Assembly (NCBI GenBank): GCA_015680685.1 | Contig: MNCI01000867.1 | Span: 47,059 to 109,260 of the forward strand | DNA from: Gnetum montanum | Taxonomy: Eukaryota; Streptophyta; Gnetopsida; Gnetales; Gnetaceae | Direction of reading: 5' to 3' | DNA length: 62,202 bases | Part shown: piece after piece, positions 1 through 12,399 of the stretch | Layout: each line of letters begins with the position of its first letter | Numbering within the stretch: the stretch's first letter is position 1 | The notes under the pieces: generated by a model | What the model was told of the DNA's origin: nothing | The model's database searches: none | The model's input: only the letters and a program-made list of their open reading frames with translations | Program-made: the position numbers and the translations under genes

Positions 1-653
1 AAAAAAACATCGACACTAGCTCTTCCCCATCTATTGTACAGCACAACCAAAACTGCAACTTGCCAGAGGGCAAGAATTAAACCTGAATGGCACCCCTGAC
101 GTTGGAGCTGCAACGCAGCTAAGAAATATCTCAACAAATTAACCTATCACCCCAACTTTAGACATTTCAAGAAAGCAAAGCGAATCCCCTGCAACTTAGA
201 GACATTGCAAGAGTGGACAAAGTAATGGTCCACAAGCTCTACCGCTTCCTACCAAATCCATTGCAATGTCGACTTTAGGATCTGCCCACTAGTAGCCTTA
301 GGAATGGCCCTGGAGAAGAAAACCTATGCATCTTGAAAACCTTGACCCACTGGCAAAATAACCTTCCCTGAAGCTAGAACCCCCAAACAATCAACCAACA
401 CCTCCTTCATTAGTGGAATGTGGGTCCCTTGAAATGTCATTGCATCACCATGCCAATTGCAGAAAATAGTATCATCCGCCAGATCAGGGTCCCCCCTCAG
501 CAACTACACCACATTGGCCTAGCCCACCTCCTAAATCATTGTCCACAACTCAACATTTTTTTGGAATCCCACACAATCAAGTTCAAATGTGGGCATCCAC
601 CCTATTACAACCATTGCCTACTGCCACAACCTAAGCCCTCGCACCACCAAATG

Positions 654-929
654 TCATGGCACTAGCAACCTTGCAACATTAAACACTCGTGCGCTCCTCA
701 CCTTCCACATGGCCCAAAGCACAGTTGTGCCCACCAAATCCCCATTCAAAGCATGCTCACGATGGACAAAAGAGAGATCAAGATGCCACCACACTTCATG
801 CAAACAATTGCATTGATAAACAAAGTGATGCACAATCTCCAAGGCCCTTAAACATAATGGACATGTGTCCAATATATGAAGACCTCCAGCCCACAACATA
901 GCCCGCACTAGCAATGTGTCATGATTCAA
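654..929 (-). pseudogene. LINE A RT-associated zinc-binding domain remnant
   Basis: The minus-strand frame contains CPLCLRALEIVHHFVYQCNC followed by a conserved tryptophan region. This is the zf-RVT pattern (C..C....E...H....C) found after the RT in plant LINE ORF2. The preceding linker (1318-1115) includes a PREVGGLGALKFQDV stretch typical of the RT thumb region. It lies immediately 3' of the RT remnant, as expected. Confidence 0.72.
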
Positions 930-1449
930 AAGCCAAAGAAAATTTTTTTAACTTTTTAGGCAAACGACCACTCCATAATGTCTGCCACCCCCACACCACC
1001 AAAAACTTCCATTTTATGATTTCCTGGGATGACTTCCCCCATCATATCACCAACCATCATGTTGGTAATGTGTGTACACCTAGTTCTCCATATGATTGAA
1101 TCTTGCCGATCCGCCTACCATGGTGTGTATTTAGCCCTCATAATCTGAACCCATTGAGCGTCTAGACAAATTACTTGCATTAAATGATTAACCAAAGCTT
1201 GGTAACCCATCATAATAACATCCTGAAACTTAAGTGCGCCCAAACCCCCAACCTCCCGTGGTCGTGCAACTATTTCCCACTTCACCAGATGAAGTTTCAA
1301 CCCCCCTTTTCCTCTCAACCAAATAAAACTTCAAATAATTTGATCCACTTTTTCCACCACCCCAGCAAGGGACGCAGCAACAACCACTATGTATCTAGCC
1401 ATGGCCAACAACACCGAATTTGCCAAAAGCATTCACCCTTTCCGCATTG

Positions 1450-2640
1450 AAAATTGTATTGTCCAATGATCAACCTTTTGTTGTAGCCGTGAAATAAGAG
1501 ATGTCCATGTTGCTTTATGATTGCAAGCAAACATAGGAAGCCCTATGTATGCCTCTTGGTTAGTTCCTGCCACCATCCCCAAACACTACAAAATCTTCCC
1601 TTGAACTAGATAGGACACCTACAACAAATGCACCGTGCATTTGTCCTAGTTGACCTCCAACCCAACCTCCCAAGCCATCTAATCCAACGCTTGATTAATG
1701 GCCTATGCTTGTGGGACTGACGCCCGCGAAAAAATCATCGTATCATCCACATAGTGCTCAATCAGGCAATCGATCCCAACCACATTAAGCCCCTATACCC
1801 CTTCTGCTTTGCAATACCCCTGCAACGTATCCATAGAGAGGATAAACAATTAAGGTGAGAGTGGATCACCTTGCCTTAAACCACACCCAAGGGAGGAAAA
1901 CCCCCATAGCTTACCTCCAATATTGAAAGAATATGTCCCCGATGCTTGGATTTGGATACACATTGCAATAAACCTTGGATCAAAGTCTTTCTGCTCCATG
2001 ATATTAGCCAATGCATCCCAACACATAGTATCATAAGCTTTTTTAATATCCATCTTGACGCACATACCAGGATACCCCAAATGTTGAAGCAAATGCATCA
2101 CCTCCTAAAGTAGAATCACCTGATCTTGAATGTATCTCCCTTTCACGAAACTCATCTGATTATTCCCCACCAATCCTAGCATCAAGGGGTAAGACGCATC
2201 ACCATCTTAGTAAAAATTCAAATTAGGGTGTTGCACACTCCAATAGGCTGAAACTGAGACAACTCAAAAGGCTCAACCACCTTGGGAATAAGAACAATTC
2301 TAAAACAGTTGATTTCATTCCGAACTTGTTGTCGCTGAAGCATCCGATTGAAAGCATCTTAAATATTTGGTCCCATCACATCAATGAATTCCCTAAAAAG
2401 TTCCACTAGCCAACCATTTGGCCCTGGTGCACAATCCGACTACATGAAAGCCAAGGCCTCCTCTAGCTCTTGCTACAAGAATGGCTCCAACAGCAACTTA
2501 TTCTCCTTGGCCCCCAACACTAACTCCACTGACACCAAAATAGGCTTCATTCTCCTATATGCCCAAATTCTAGCCCAATATTGCTAAATGGCCTGACCGA
2601 CATCCTGAGTCTCTGTAACCCTCTCCCCATTGAGATTTAA
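1450..2640 (-). pseudogene. LINE A reverse transcriptase remnant
   Basis: The minus-strand frame 2101-1850 contains VKMDIKKAYDTMCWDAL and ends GLRQGDPLSP, two hallmark RT blocks. The catalytic box EHYVDDTMIF follows at about 1760-1735 (YVDD 1753-1742) in another frame. These motifs define the non-LTR RT palm. Frameshifts and stops separate the blocks, so no active enzyme could be made. Confidence 0.82.
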
Positions 2641-2999
2641 CCTCACCTCCTTAGCACCCTAATTCGCTTTAGTAGCGGCAAAGAAAAATTTCATGTTACA
2701 ATTTCCCTATCTCAACCACGTATTTCTAGCATATTGCTTCTAGTAAGTCTCCTCCTCAGCATCAAGTGCCTAAAGCTTCCTCAAAACATCCTGCTCCTCT
2801 TTACCCACCTCTTCACCCTACTCCTACCAGGCCTACAAAGAAGCTAAGCGTCCCAGAAGATCGATCCTCCTAGTCCTAAAAGAAAACCTCTCCTTGGCCT
2901 TTACCAACCGAAGAGCCTGCTTGAGACAAGAAAGCCCCCACTTTAGGAAATCACGGGGATAAACCTACACATTATAGTCCACACAAATCCCCACAACCA

Positions 3000-3733
3000 G
3001 CAGTCTAAGCCAAGGTTTAGCCAACCAAGCTCTCTCAAAACGAAATGATGAAGCTTTGGGCCAACCAGGTCTACCCACCTAACAATAGAGAGATTGGTGA
3101 TCAAACGCCAATCTCTCTTTCCCCGCCACCCAAATCTCAGATCCTAGCATAATGTGTACTGACCCACACTCAGTTGATCCGAGACAAAACTTGATCATTC
3201 CCTCTATGGTGGTTGCTCCAAGTATACCTGCATCTAGAAATCTCCATGTCTACCAAATCATGCTCCTACAAGAACTCCAAGGATTGACTACTTTCCGAAG
3301 GTTTTGTCAAATCATTACCAAATTTCTCCCATGCGTACAAGCGTTGATCGAAATTGCCAATGACGAGCTAGTGCTGGTAGTCAACCAGAGCAACCAGCCT
3401 CAGCTCCATCAATTGTTCCTCCCATCTCTAGGCCCCATAAAAATTTGTAATCCAGATATCAACCGCCTCTAGCTGCATCGCAATACTCCATCACCAAGAG
3501 TCAACCAATCAAAACAACCTTTTTGCCAACATGACAAGCCCACCCGCTCTTCCTAAACTAGGCACAATCTGAGTCTGCCATCCGGCCCACTACAGGAAAT
3601 GGACCTTTGAAGCCTATATTTTCATCTCCTACAGGCACACAACGTCACATTCCTCCCGACGCACAATATCTCGAAGGGTATTTCGCTTGTAGGGGGTACC
3701 TTGTCCCCTTAAATTCCAAGAGAGGATCTACAT
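3000..3733 (-). pseudogene. LINE A ORF2 N-terminal endonuclease remnant
   Basis: From 3733 the minus strand reads ATG, a stop, then ILSWNLRGQGTPYKRNTLRD, followed by IVRREECDVVCL, a stop, and EMK. This is the apurinic-type endonuclease opening of plant LINE ORF2 (usual form SWN.RGLG...R..L....PD.VCLQETK). The Gln before EMK has become a stop (CAG to TAG). In family terms the enzyme nicks target DNA to prime reverse transcription. Homology continues with interruptions to about 3000. Confidence 0.75.
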
Positions 3734-4320
3734 GGCATCCCAGCCAATCGTTGTCTATATGCCTCCTTCAAGGTCCACTGCAACCCCAAGTCGATCTTGG
3801 CTTGTGTAATTTTACTTCAGGCAATAGGTGATAACAGCCTCCCAATCCTACTAGCTTTCAATGAGATAGGGAAACCCACACATCCCTCCTGGACTGGCAA
3901 TAGCGGTCTCCCAATCCTATTGGCCTTCAGTGAGACCAAGCAACCACCACATCCCTCTCGCTAGTCCTGTAAAATCTTAGACATTTTTGGAAATGGGGAG
4001 CCTCGAACCACACCAATCCAATCATGCAATGGCGATAGCACCATCGCTAGAGCCTTCTTAGGGGCGGGGGGTGGGGTCAGTGCAGGGGTGGTTTGTAGGA
4101 GCACTCTCCCCACTGCTCCAACCAACAACTTCAACTCCCTCTCACTAGAGCCCATATCCACCTACGCTTCTCAAGCCTTTTCAGTAGGCCCTTGCCCCCG
4201 CTTAGCCGCCCCCACAGCTGGCTCACGAGGTCTAGCACGACACACCAAGCCTGTTGGTGCCATAGCAACAACCTTCACCACTCAACCCTTCCTCTCAACC
4301 AAGTTCCACCCACCCTACAG

Positions 4321-4842
4321 CTAGTGTAGTGGAGCCTTCGAGCAGACTCGACAATCCACCATCAGGTGACCCTTTCCACAAATCATGCACCCAGCAGACA
4401 ACACCTCTCTTATCACCAACTTCCCTGTTGGCAAGTTCTCATATTCAACCCTGATTTTTTCATCTCTTGAGGGTAGGGCTAAAACCACCTCACTGACCCT
4501 ATCCTCAAAACCCAACGACCTCCAGACACAAAAATAGGCATATCCCATCCTGTCGAGTGACTCCGTGAAACTATGGAACTTTAAGAATTCCCCAAACAAT
4601 CCAACCAACATTTTGGAGAAACCTAGTGTCCAAATCTCCAAAGGCAAATCCAATATCCTAACCCAAACCAATGCCTTGACAAAGAGATTTGTATCTCAAT
4701 GGGCCCCCGACCACCAAGGCACAAGGGCCAACCCATGGGCCCCATAAAACAACAGGCCAGCAAACAACACCCTCTCTCTATTGACTTCTGACTAGAACAC
4801 AAACAAAAGCCTGTCATCCACCAAACTACGGACCTACACATT
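4321..4842 (-). pseudogene. LINE A ORF1 remnant (gag-like, DUF4283-type with CCHC knuckle)
   Basis: The minus-strand frame from 4671 reads MVWVRILDLPLEIWTLGFS, then a YFCVWRSLG stretch, typical of the DUF4283-type domain of plant LINE ORF1 proteins. A zinc knuckle CMICGKGHLMVDC at 4389-4351 follows, with C-x2-C-x3-H-x4-C spacing, one residue short of the usual C-x2-C-x4-H-x4-C seen in copies B and C. The protein would bind element RNA. Upstream sequence to about 5260 is probably the ORF1 N-terminus in another frame. Confidence 0.75.
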
Positions 4843-6211
4843 CTCTAGCCCCTAGGCCATGCAAGCCTAGCGTTGAACAAGGTCTATCCTAGATCTCATC
4901 CCCTCTAAGACGAACTTACCAAGGAGGCTAAGCTCCAACATATGCAACCCCTCCACAAGCTAATGACCAATCTGCAATCTCATAGTCCCGCCCTCCCGTG
5001 AGCAAGCTTCAATCCCTCCCTCCTCACCAAGTGACACTAATGCTCCTTCCATCAATCCGCCTAGACCACCCTTTCCTTGTGCACTCCCAAAAATGCTATC
5101 TTCAATCATCGCCTCAGCAACCCCTAGCCCTCCAAGCTCTGCCCCCAATGACTCCTTCCTAGGCTCACCGTCCGCAAGGATCCCTCCACTACCATCGATG
5201 CTCACCGCATCCCCTTCAATGTGCCCTATGCTCCCAACGCTCCCCACTCTCTCAACGTTCACGGCACTCCGCCCATTTCAAAATCCTTTCCTCATCCTTG
5301 AGTCTTGTTTGTTGTGATTATGTATGTGGTTTTTAATCCTAATTTTTAGAACTATCTATAATTTGATGATGGTTAAAACTTTTATGAGGATTGTGTGCAG
5401 CAGCTAAAAAGAGTTAAAAGAGACTGAAAAAGATGTAGACAAAGCAAAGAAATTGCAAAACATGGAAGAAGCTATTATAAATGTATTGTAAAAGAGGCAA
5501 AAATGACAAACATTGGAAGCAACACAAAGCACTTTCAGGGAATTTCACCCCTCATCAACATGCATTTGTTGCTAGATACATGCCAAAAACAGGGATGGCA
5601 GTAGATAATTTATGGGAAAAACACGGCCCTTTGTGAAAGAAAATAGTGGACACATGTTGGAAATAAAAAAAATGCCAATCCTCACATTTGCAAGTGTAAG
5701 GGTAGGCCAACAATCTAAAGATCAAAAAGTTTGAACCTTAGAACTAAATCTACTACAACATTAGGAACCTCCGTAGTTTGAAAATTTCTTCAATAGACAA
5801 CAAGTTTCGGAAAGACATTTGTCAAACATGGATCTTGTTGCTGAAGCCGCAAGAGTTCAAGGTTTAGGAGGATTTGGTGAAAAGACTAAAATCCATAACA
5901 AAAGTGAGAGGGATCCTGCTAGTGCTAAAAAATGCTTCCTTGGATTACTTGGAGGAAAGCAACTACATGTGAAGTAGGAACTTTGCATAGCACAATTCAA
6001 TCAACTAGTTGTTCTCCATCATGACTTGGGCATTCACAATTTAGCCTAGAAGAGTGTCTAAATGTTGATGAACTATGTCATTCCAATGAAGCAAGAGCTA
6101 GATTGGCTGGTCAAAGCAGCCGGAGAAACAACAGTAATGGTAGAATTATCACTACTACTCTCGGATCTAAAACTCAAACAAACTCTAAGATGCCCAACAA
6201 GAAGATATTGA

Positions 6212-6470
6212 TCATCATATTGACATTTCCTTCGTACTAGATCCTTGGGTTGTTGTTTATAATTTGTCTATTATGCTTTATTTTTTTAATGTAAATTGAT
6301 TGTTGTCTCTATTGGTCTAAATTCAAGATTGAATTTCTAATGATTGATTAATCATTTTGGGGAAAAAAAATTTCAGTTAGGTAGCATTTTGGAGGCTTTA
6401 GTTGTTAGCCCTTGCTCCGTACAATGAGGTGTTACAAAACCCTTGTGCATAGCAACTACAACAATAGATC
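6212..6470 (+). repeat. Dispersed repeat, copy 1
   Basis: It shares an alignable ~200-260 bp with 41605-41870 in the same orientation. Both contain ACTAGATCCTTGGG, a T-rich stretch, a GTTGTCT...GGTCT segment, TTGAATTTCT and a GTTAnCnCTTGCT end. The copies are clearly diverged. No coding potential is seen in either. The type of element is unknown. Confidence 0.6.
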
Positions 6471-6500
6471 TGTGACTACACCTGCAATCCTTATGCACAC

Positions 6501-6645
6501 CACCTACTATGTGCAGATTTATACATATGTCACTTGCATTGTGTAGATCCATGCATAAATTTGTGTACGTCACCTTCATTGCATAGATCTATATGTAAAT
6601 TTGTGCATATGTTACTTACATTATGCAAACTTAGGTGCAAATCTT
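6501..6645. repeat. Diverged tandem repeat, about 40-bp period, three units
   Basis: Units are anchored by cacttgcatt (6531), caccttcatt (6571) and tacttacatt (6613), each followed by a TGCA-AATTTGTG-like stretch. The spacing is 40 to 42 bp. The units are considerably diverged. Confidence 0.55.
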
Positions 6646-7589
6646 GATCCTATTTCTATTAGTCACTACCTATTCCTATTAATTCTTCCTCTAGTGACAC
6701 GTATAAGATTCATGACATGTAGTAGCTTTAGGACTTTTAGACCCCCTTGCCCTCTCCTATTTCTCTGACTGATCACACCATTGTTCCCTTGCAATCATTA
6801 TGGATTGCAGCTGCATTGGGCTATGTGTGAGATTGAGATTGAGGTTCCAACTTGTGAATGTCCGACTAACTACATTGTCTGAGCATGTCTTCAAGGACAC
6901 TAAGGTCAATTCCTTGATTTATGTCGTGGGGCAATTCACCATTTCATGGTATAATACAAGGTTATGTGATATAATGTTTGGTTATGTTAATTAATGTAAT
7001 TGTGAACTTTTTGGGTTACATTGCATGATCAGTGGGTGACAAATACCGGTTGGGAGGTGTTGGGTTTAGTGAAGGTAAAAAGGGTAAGTCCACTAGTCCA
7101 TAATTTGTGCATCTTTATGTGTTTTCCTTACTTAATCCTCTGCTACACATATATCATCTCTAGGGTCTGGCATTGATAAGGTGACAACTTACAATAATGG
7201 TCGACATGTAATCAAGTCTAAACTGCTCATCACACTTCAAGCTTCAGCTATAGCCGATATGCTTTGATAAAATGCTAGCCTTCAAGATGTCAATAGAAAC
7301 AAGGAGACAGTGTGCATGCGTAAACTGCAATAGAAACAGCTCCAAAAAATGCATTCAATTAATTCATTTAGTACATCATACATGGTAAGAGGAAGCACCT
7401 CTTTGTAAGCTATCTTAGGATTAAAGTTTTTTTGGTAATCACAAAATGGGATCTGCACACTAAAACCGTCAAACTTAGAGATGCAATTTATATAAGTCAA
7501 CACATATCATTCATTAGCCTACATGCTAGCTTCTTCAAAACATGCAAACTATGTTGCCTACTTCTTCGTAGCCATATTCTTTGTTAATC

Positions 7590-7940
7590 GTTTTTTGTTT
7601 CTTTTTTAAAGAAGAGTTCGGGAAGTGTATTAATTGAACAGATGTAAAATATGTACAGTAAGGAACAAAAACAAGGGGAGTAATACCCCCAAACACACAG
7701 GTCTTAAAACCACCGCCTGTAAAATAAAGGCCACATGATAGACCTCATCCCCACAAAATGGTCTACCAGACTTGACAGCAGAACGCCACACAGCTCCGTA
7801 GAGATGCCCGGGAGCAAAGGGACCCAACACAGAAAGAATGATTACAGACCCAGGAGGCCCAAAACCAAACATCACCACCGAAACCCAAAAACAGAAACAG
7901 CCACAAACAGACACAGGAACCAACCGAGATAATGATATGC
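7590..7940 (-). mobile_element. Possible 5'-truncated LINE 3' tail
   Basis: On the minus strand a GC-richer segment ends in CAATTAATACACTTCCCG, then an A-rich tail (AAAAAAGAAACAAAAAA). This layout resembles the 3' terminus of plant LINEs, such as that of copy B at 8600-8640. I found no target-site duplication and no protein match, so this is tentative. Confidence 0.35.
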
Positions 7941-8446
7941 ATAATAACATTGAGTTAGGAATATCGTTATGCAATTCATCGTTGCAACTTCAGACACCAA
8001 GATAAAGAAACAAAAAATTCAAATTTTTCAAATTAAAAATCAGAATCAGCATGCTTAATTGATGATTTCTACGCCTTAAAATGTTTAACATCGTGCTTCT
8101 TAAGCTTTTGTTAATAACATGATTACTTTTAAAATTTTTGGTAAGATGTTCCCAATGAGTTCTGAACATTCCCAGAATGCATTCCTGTTCCTGGAACATG
8201 GGGAACATGGAAACTTTCCCAAGAACATGATGAGGTGTCAGAGCAGATCACCTCTCCAAAAGTTGTATTAATCGATAAGAAATTATTGGCATTTAAAATC
8301 TAATGAAGATAAATCACACTCACCATCATATTTGCTATATAACCAAAGCATCTAAAATTTCTGAAAAAATTATTCCTTAGTCACAAACATTTTAGTCATC
8401 GCTTAAATTTTTTTAACTAAAAGTTACAAAACATGAGCTTCATTAC

Positions 8447-8517
8447 CTTGACAAGAGCAGGTCGAATAGATGATGGAGATGCTAGTATTGCTTCTTTCTG
8501 AAAGCGTTCATCAAACC
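8447..8517 (-). CDS. ARP7: ARP7 exon 6 (codon 289 to residue 312)
   Basis: This is a 71-nt exon. The acceptor is GTTACAG|GGTTTG; two bases complete the split Gly codon, followed by FDERFQKEAILASPSSIRPA and LVK. The donor is AAG|GTAATG, phase 0. It matches the RFQKEA...IRPTLVK stretch of ARP7, after which the family continues PPEYMPEN, not found in the window. It lies only about 90 bp from the 3' end of LINE copy B, yet both splice sites and the frame are intact. Confidence 0.9.
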
Positions 8518-9965
8518 CTGTAACATACAACATTATTTCAGTAGCAATTTCACCATTTCATTGCACAATATACTGACGATATGCATGCTAAAATAAGAAG
8601 TATAACATTTGAGTAAAGTTTGGGATTTATTAACTCAAAAAAATTGTTATATACAAACAAAATCAGCACTACCGTTTGGCACACCCCGAACAGCAGAAGT
8701 GTGCCAACAACTGGGCCATATCCCCCAGAACCCCATCCCCCCAAAGCCCCGCACTTCGCGACATGACCTCCCTCAGTTGGCCAGGAAATGGCTGGCCCAG
8801 CCCCCAAAAAAAGGCATGTAAGTCCCCTGCCTCTACTCACAATGCCACTGCCCCAATACCATGTCAGAGACCATTAATCTAATGCAGAAATTCTGCTCCT
8901 TTATAAGACAAATGAAACCAGATCACCTGAAAATGATTTTGCCCCCGTCAATTCTTGTACATCAGAGAAAGACCTCGAAACTATCGGTGCACCGCCAGGC
9001 CAAAGGTACCCCCGATCCAACTCACCCGCTCCCCCATCCGCCAGTGGCCACGGCGACACGTCTTTTGTCCGCTGCTGCACTTCCTATTCCATCTCGGACC
9101 AAATTTGGAGCCACAATTCATCCCTCATCACAGCAAATTTGTCTCTTCCTATAGTATCTTGTGCCTGTTGACCTCGTCCTGCAACTCGGCCCTCTGGCGC
9201 TTTGCCAGGTCTGCCGCCCCACTGTAGATTAGCTTCCCGCACCATCCACCAAGCTTCCCAACCTGCCTTTTCCGCCTCCTATGCCCACTCAGCCGCCTCC
9301 TGTGCTCGCTCAGCCACCTCCCTACTGGCTCTCTCCACCAACACTCCAATCTTAGTTTGGGTTAGTAACACAACCAGTAGGGCGCCTTCCCCAAAGGGCT
9401 AGCAACCTCCTCCAAAGTCTGACCCACTTGCTGATCCTCTGCAAACACTGATGCCTGCCCCATCGTAGTATACCAGGTACAGCGCCTCTTATGCACCAAC
9501 AAGGGCTCCGAACTCGACTCCCACGGGAGCAGAGTTGTCCTTGACTGCCATAAGGCTAAAATAAGAACAGGATGTCTACCTGGCCATTTACACTGCCATG
9601 ACTTTTAGAAAGAAATGTAGCATGTTCACCCTCAACCCATGTTTCAAGCATCTTAAGAAGGCGAAGTGAACTCCCAGCAACTTGTACGAGGTGCCCAACT
9701 GCACCAAAAACTTGTCAATCAACCTTGCCACGGCCTGCCAAATCGATGGCAACGGCGACCTGGGCACATGCCTGCTAGCAATTTTGGGAACCCCTCCCCA
9801 AAAAAACTCTCTAGCGTACCCATAATTATTTACCACAGGAAGGATAATCTCCCCCACCACCTACACCAACTCTGTCAAAAGGATCCACCTGCCCCTAAAC
9901 GAAGTTGCCTCCCCCTCCCAACCTCCCAATTTGCAAAGGAGTGATCTGCCAAATCCAGCGTCCCT

Positions 9966-10373
9966 TCAAGTCGTGATAGCATTGTCGTGGAACTCGTGCA
10001 CCGCCGATTCGAAATATCTCACTTGTCCCATGCTCTTGGATGCTTCTGCCCATACTTGCACCCCTGCAATAGCAACAAACATCAGCAGGAGCAGCCATTG
10101 TGCTTGGAAGATCAGATTATCTCTGCATTTCCACTCTACCCATAGAATTGCGGTTTCCTTGGAATCTTCGTTTGGTCTAAACGGTGGCACTAGCCTAGCT
10201 ACTTGCCAAGTGTCCTTCATATAAGGGCAGTGGTAAATGAAATGATTGAGGGTTTCCGTCTCCACCACACACATAGGGCAGCTAGGTTCAATATTCATCC
10301 CTCGTGCCCTCAGAAACCCCCTCACCGACAACGCCCTATGTGCAATAAGCCATGCAAAGACCTTCTCGGGCAA
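9966..10373 (-). pseudogene. LINE B RT-associated zinc-binding domain
   Basis: This 135-residue open stretch reads PEKVFAWLIAHRALSVRGFL, then CPMCVVETETLNHFIYHCPY and a conserved W region. It is a well-preserved zf-RVT domain (C-x2-C...E...H-x4-C) and is the longest uninterrupted piece of this LINE's ORF2 apart from the RT. Confidence 0.8.
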
Positions 10374-10749
10374 TCTCCCTTTCCAAATGGATTACCATTC
10401 CGCAACCTGCAGATACATGGCGTTGATGATTTCTTTTGGAGGTTGGCCCAGAAGGGCTCTATCCGTCATCTCATTAGCATGTTAACAAAGAGCCCTCCAG
10501 AACCATGACCCTCCTGGGTCTACCTCCCATAACCGATGCTTTTGCCGCACCATCCTAATCCATTGAGCCTATTTATCTCCCTGCACCAGCACTCTATTTA
10601 CCAATCTTTGCATTCCAAGCATAATCTCATCGCTGAAGGGCAGCAAACCAATCCCACCAACATTTCTTGGCTGGCACTGTACTCTCCCAACACAGCAAAT
10701 GAAGTTTGTCTCCTCCCTTACCCCCTGACCAGATAAAGCGCCACACAAT

Positions 10750-12000
10750 CTATATCTTTTGTATTACCCCTGCAGGGGGAGAAGCCATGGAAGCTGTAAA
10801 TCTGACCATCGCCATAAGGACAATTGCAGCTAATAATATTTTTCGTTTCTTGGACAGAAACTGATTAGCCCAATGTTTTGTCTTCTTTTGCACCCTATGT
10901 ATCAAAGCCGTCCACATATACCACCGATTCCATGCAAACAACAACATCCCTAAATAGGAATCTTGAATAATCCCAGGCAAGATTCCTAGAACTAGAGAGA
11001 TCCATCCTTTCACCTGCTCCACCATGTTAACTAGATGGATTGCTGACTTAGCTTTGTTAATTTCAAGACCAACCTCTTGTGCCATCCGTTCCAAAGCCCT
11101 TTCAAGGGCCAATGCTTGAGGAACCATCACCCTTGAGAAAAGGATGGTGTCATCCATGTAATGCTCTACAAGGCAATGTACCCCAACCACCTCCAATTCT
11201 CCCATCCTCTTCGATGCACAGTATTGTTGTAGCATGTCCATTACCATGATGAACATAAGCGAGGATAGCGGATCCCCTTACCAAAGCCCTCTTTTTGGGG
11301 CCTCAAACCCCACAATTGGCCTTCAATACTATCTTCCTGAGCTTTGCAACTAGATGCACCAATTGACAAAATCAAGTGTGAAACCTTTACGTAACATGAT
11401 TTCTTGTAGGGCTTCCCAACTCACTATGTCATATGCCTTTGTTATATCCAATTTCACACACATTCCAAGGAACCTAGTGTGCTGTAATGAGTGCAGAATC
11501 TCCTATAAGAGAATTACCTGATCTTACCTGATCTTGCAGGACATGTCCCTGCACAAAACTTGTTTGATTCTCCCCCACCAGCTTCAGCATTAACGGAGTA
11601 AGCCGTTGAACAAGCAATTTAGTGAAAAGCCGCAGAATGTATTACATACCCCAATTGGCTAGAAATGCGCTGGCAAAGTGGGGTTAGGCACCTTTGGGAT
11701 GACGAAAATTTGCGAGCAACTTATCTCCCTACAAACCTGCTACCACCATAAGATGTTGTTGAAAGCATCCAACAGGTTTTTCCCAATAATATCCACAAAT
11801 TCTCGAAAGAATTCTATGGGCCATCCATCAAGCCCCGATGCCTTGTTTGCCCTCCATCATCGTTCCCAACCCTTATCATGTGAAAGGTCGTAGCAATGCC
11901 TAGTTCTCAACATCGCCAAGAACTCTCTGGATAGGGATTGAGATCAGTCTTGTGTTTTTCCTCCACCAGATACCTACCCAGTAATGCTACACCACCTCCA
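10750..12000 (-). pseudogene. LINE B reverse transcriptase remnant
   Basis: The 168-residue minus-strand frame 11256-10750 contains EHYMDDTILFSRV (YMDD box at 11160-11149), LEINKAKSAI and a long downstream RT thumb segment. Upstream, around 11475-11395, another frame gives a CVKLDITKAYD-like stretch, the first palm aspartate block. The polymerase is dead because the blocks lie in different frames. Confidence 0.82.
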
Positions 12001-12399
12001 CAAGCTGCTCCCCACCCCCTAGCACTACCCCTTTCTACAAAAGCTGTAGCTTTTTCTTTACCTACCCACACCCCTTGGTAGAGGCAAAGAAGAAATGCAT
12101 ATTTCGATCCCCCTCTCGTAGCCAAGTAATGTGTGCCCTTTGTCTCCAATATTTCTCCTCCTCCAATGCCAAATCCTGCACCTCCCCTAGCAACTCCTAC
12201 TCCTCCACAGCCAAGTTAGCCCCATTTTCCTACCTCATTTGGATCTCCCCGAGGCATGCCTGCAACTAGGTTCAATAAGTCCTGAAACTGTATTTATCCT
12301 CCGACACTCTAGCTTGTATCCTTTATCTGAGTAGCCACAACCCCTATTTCAAGAATTCTCTAGGTTCTAGGTCTCGAATATCCTTGCTAGATGTCCTCA

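Larger units (their letters stand above)
1..5300 (-). mobile_element. LINE copy A (L1-type non-LTR retrotransposon, degenerate, runs off left edge)
   Basis: Read on the minus strand, the order is ORF1 with zinc knuckle (about 5260-4320), endonuclease start (3733), reverse transcriptase (YVDD at 1753-1742) and RT-associated zinc-binding domain (929-654). This is the layout of plant L1-clade LINEs. Many stops and frameshifts make it dead. By comparison with copy B, whose 3' end lies ~1.4 kb beyond its zinc domain, the 3' end of copy A should lie several hundred bases left of base 1. It belongs to the same family as copies B and C, sharing an ILSWN.RG.GT.YKRNTL opening of ORF2. It lies in ARP7 intron 6, in the gene's orientation. 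Confidence 0.88.
5301..8446. other. Left part of ARP7 intron 6 between LINE A and exon 6
   Basis: No intact gene is seen. From about 5400 to 6200 the plus strand has short broken peptide-like stretches that I could not assign; it may be a decayed processed transcript. A dispersed repeat (6212-6470), a ~40-bp diverged tandem repeat (6501-6645) and a LINE-tail-like stretch (7590-7940) account for part of it. The rest is AT-rich with nothing recognised. Confidence 0.4.

Noticed and set aside
420-1450. Several plus-strand open frames in the first 1.5 kb
   Set aside because: They are antisense shadows of LINE A; the minus strand carries the zinc-binding and RT motifs.
7282-7503. Minus-strand 73-residue frame considered as the missing ARP7 exon or a gag fragment
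   Set aside because: No match to the ARP7 C-terminus and no splice sites in suitable phase; no clear gag motif.
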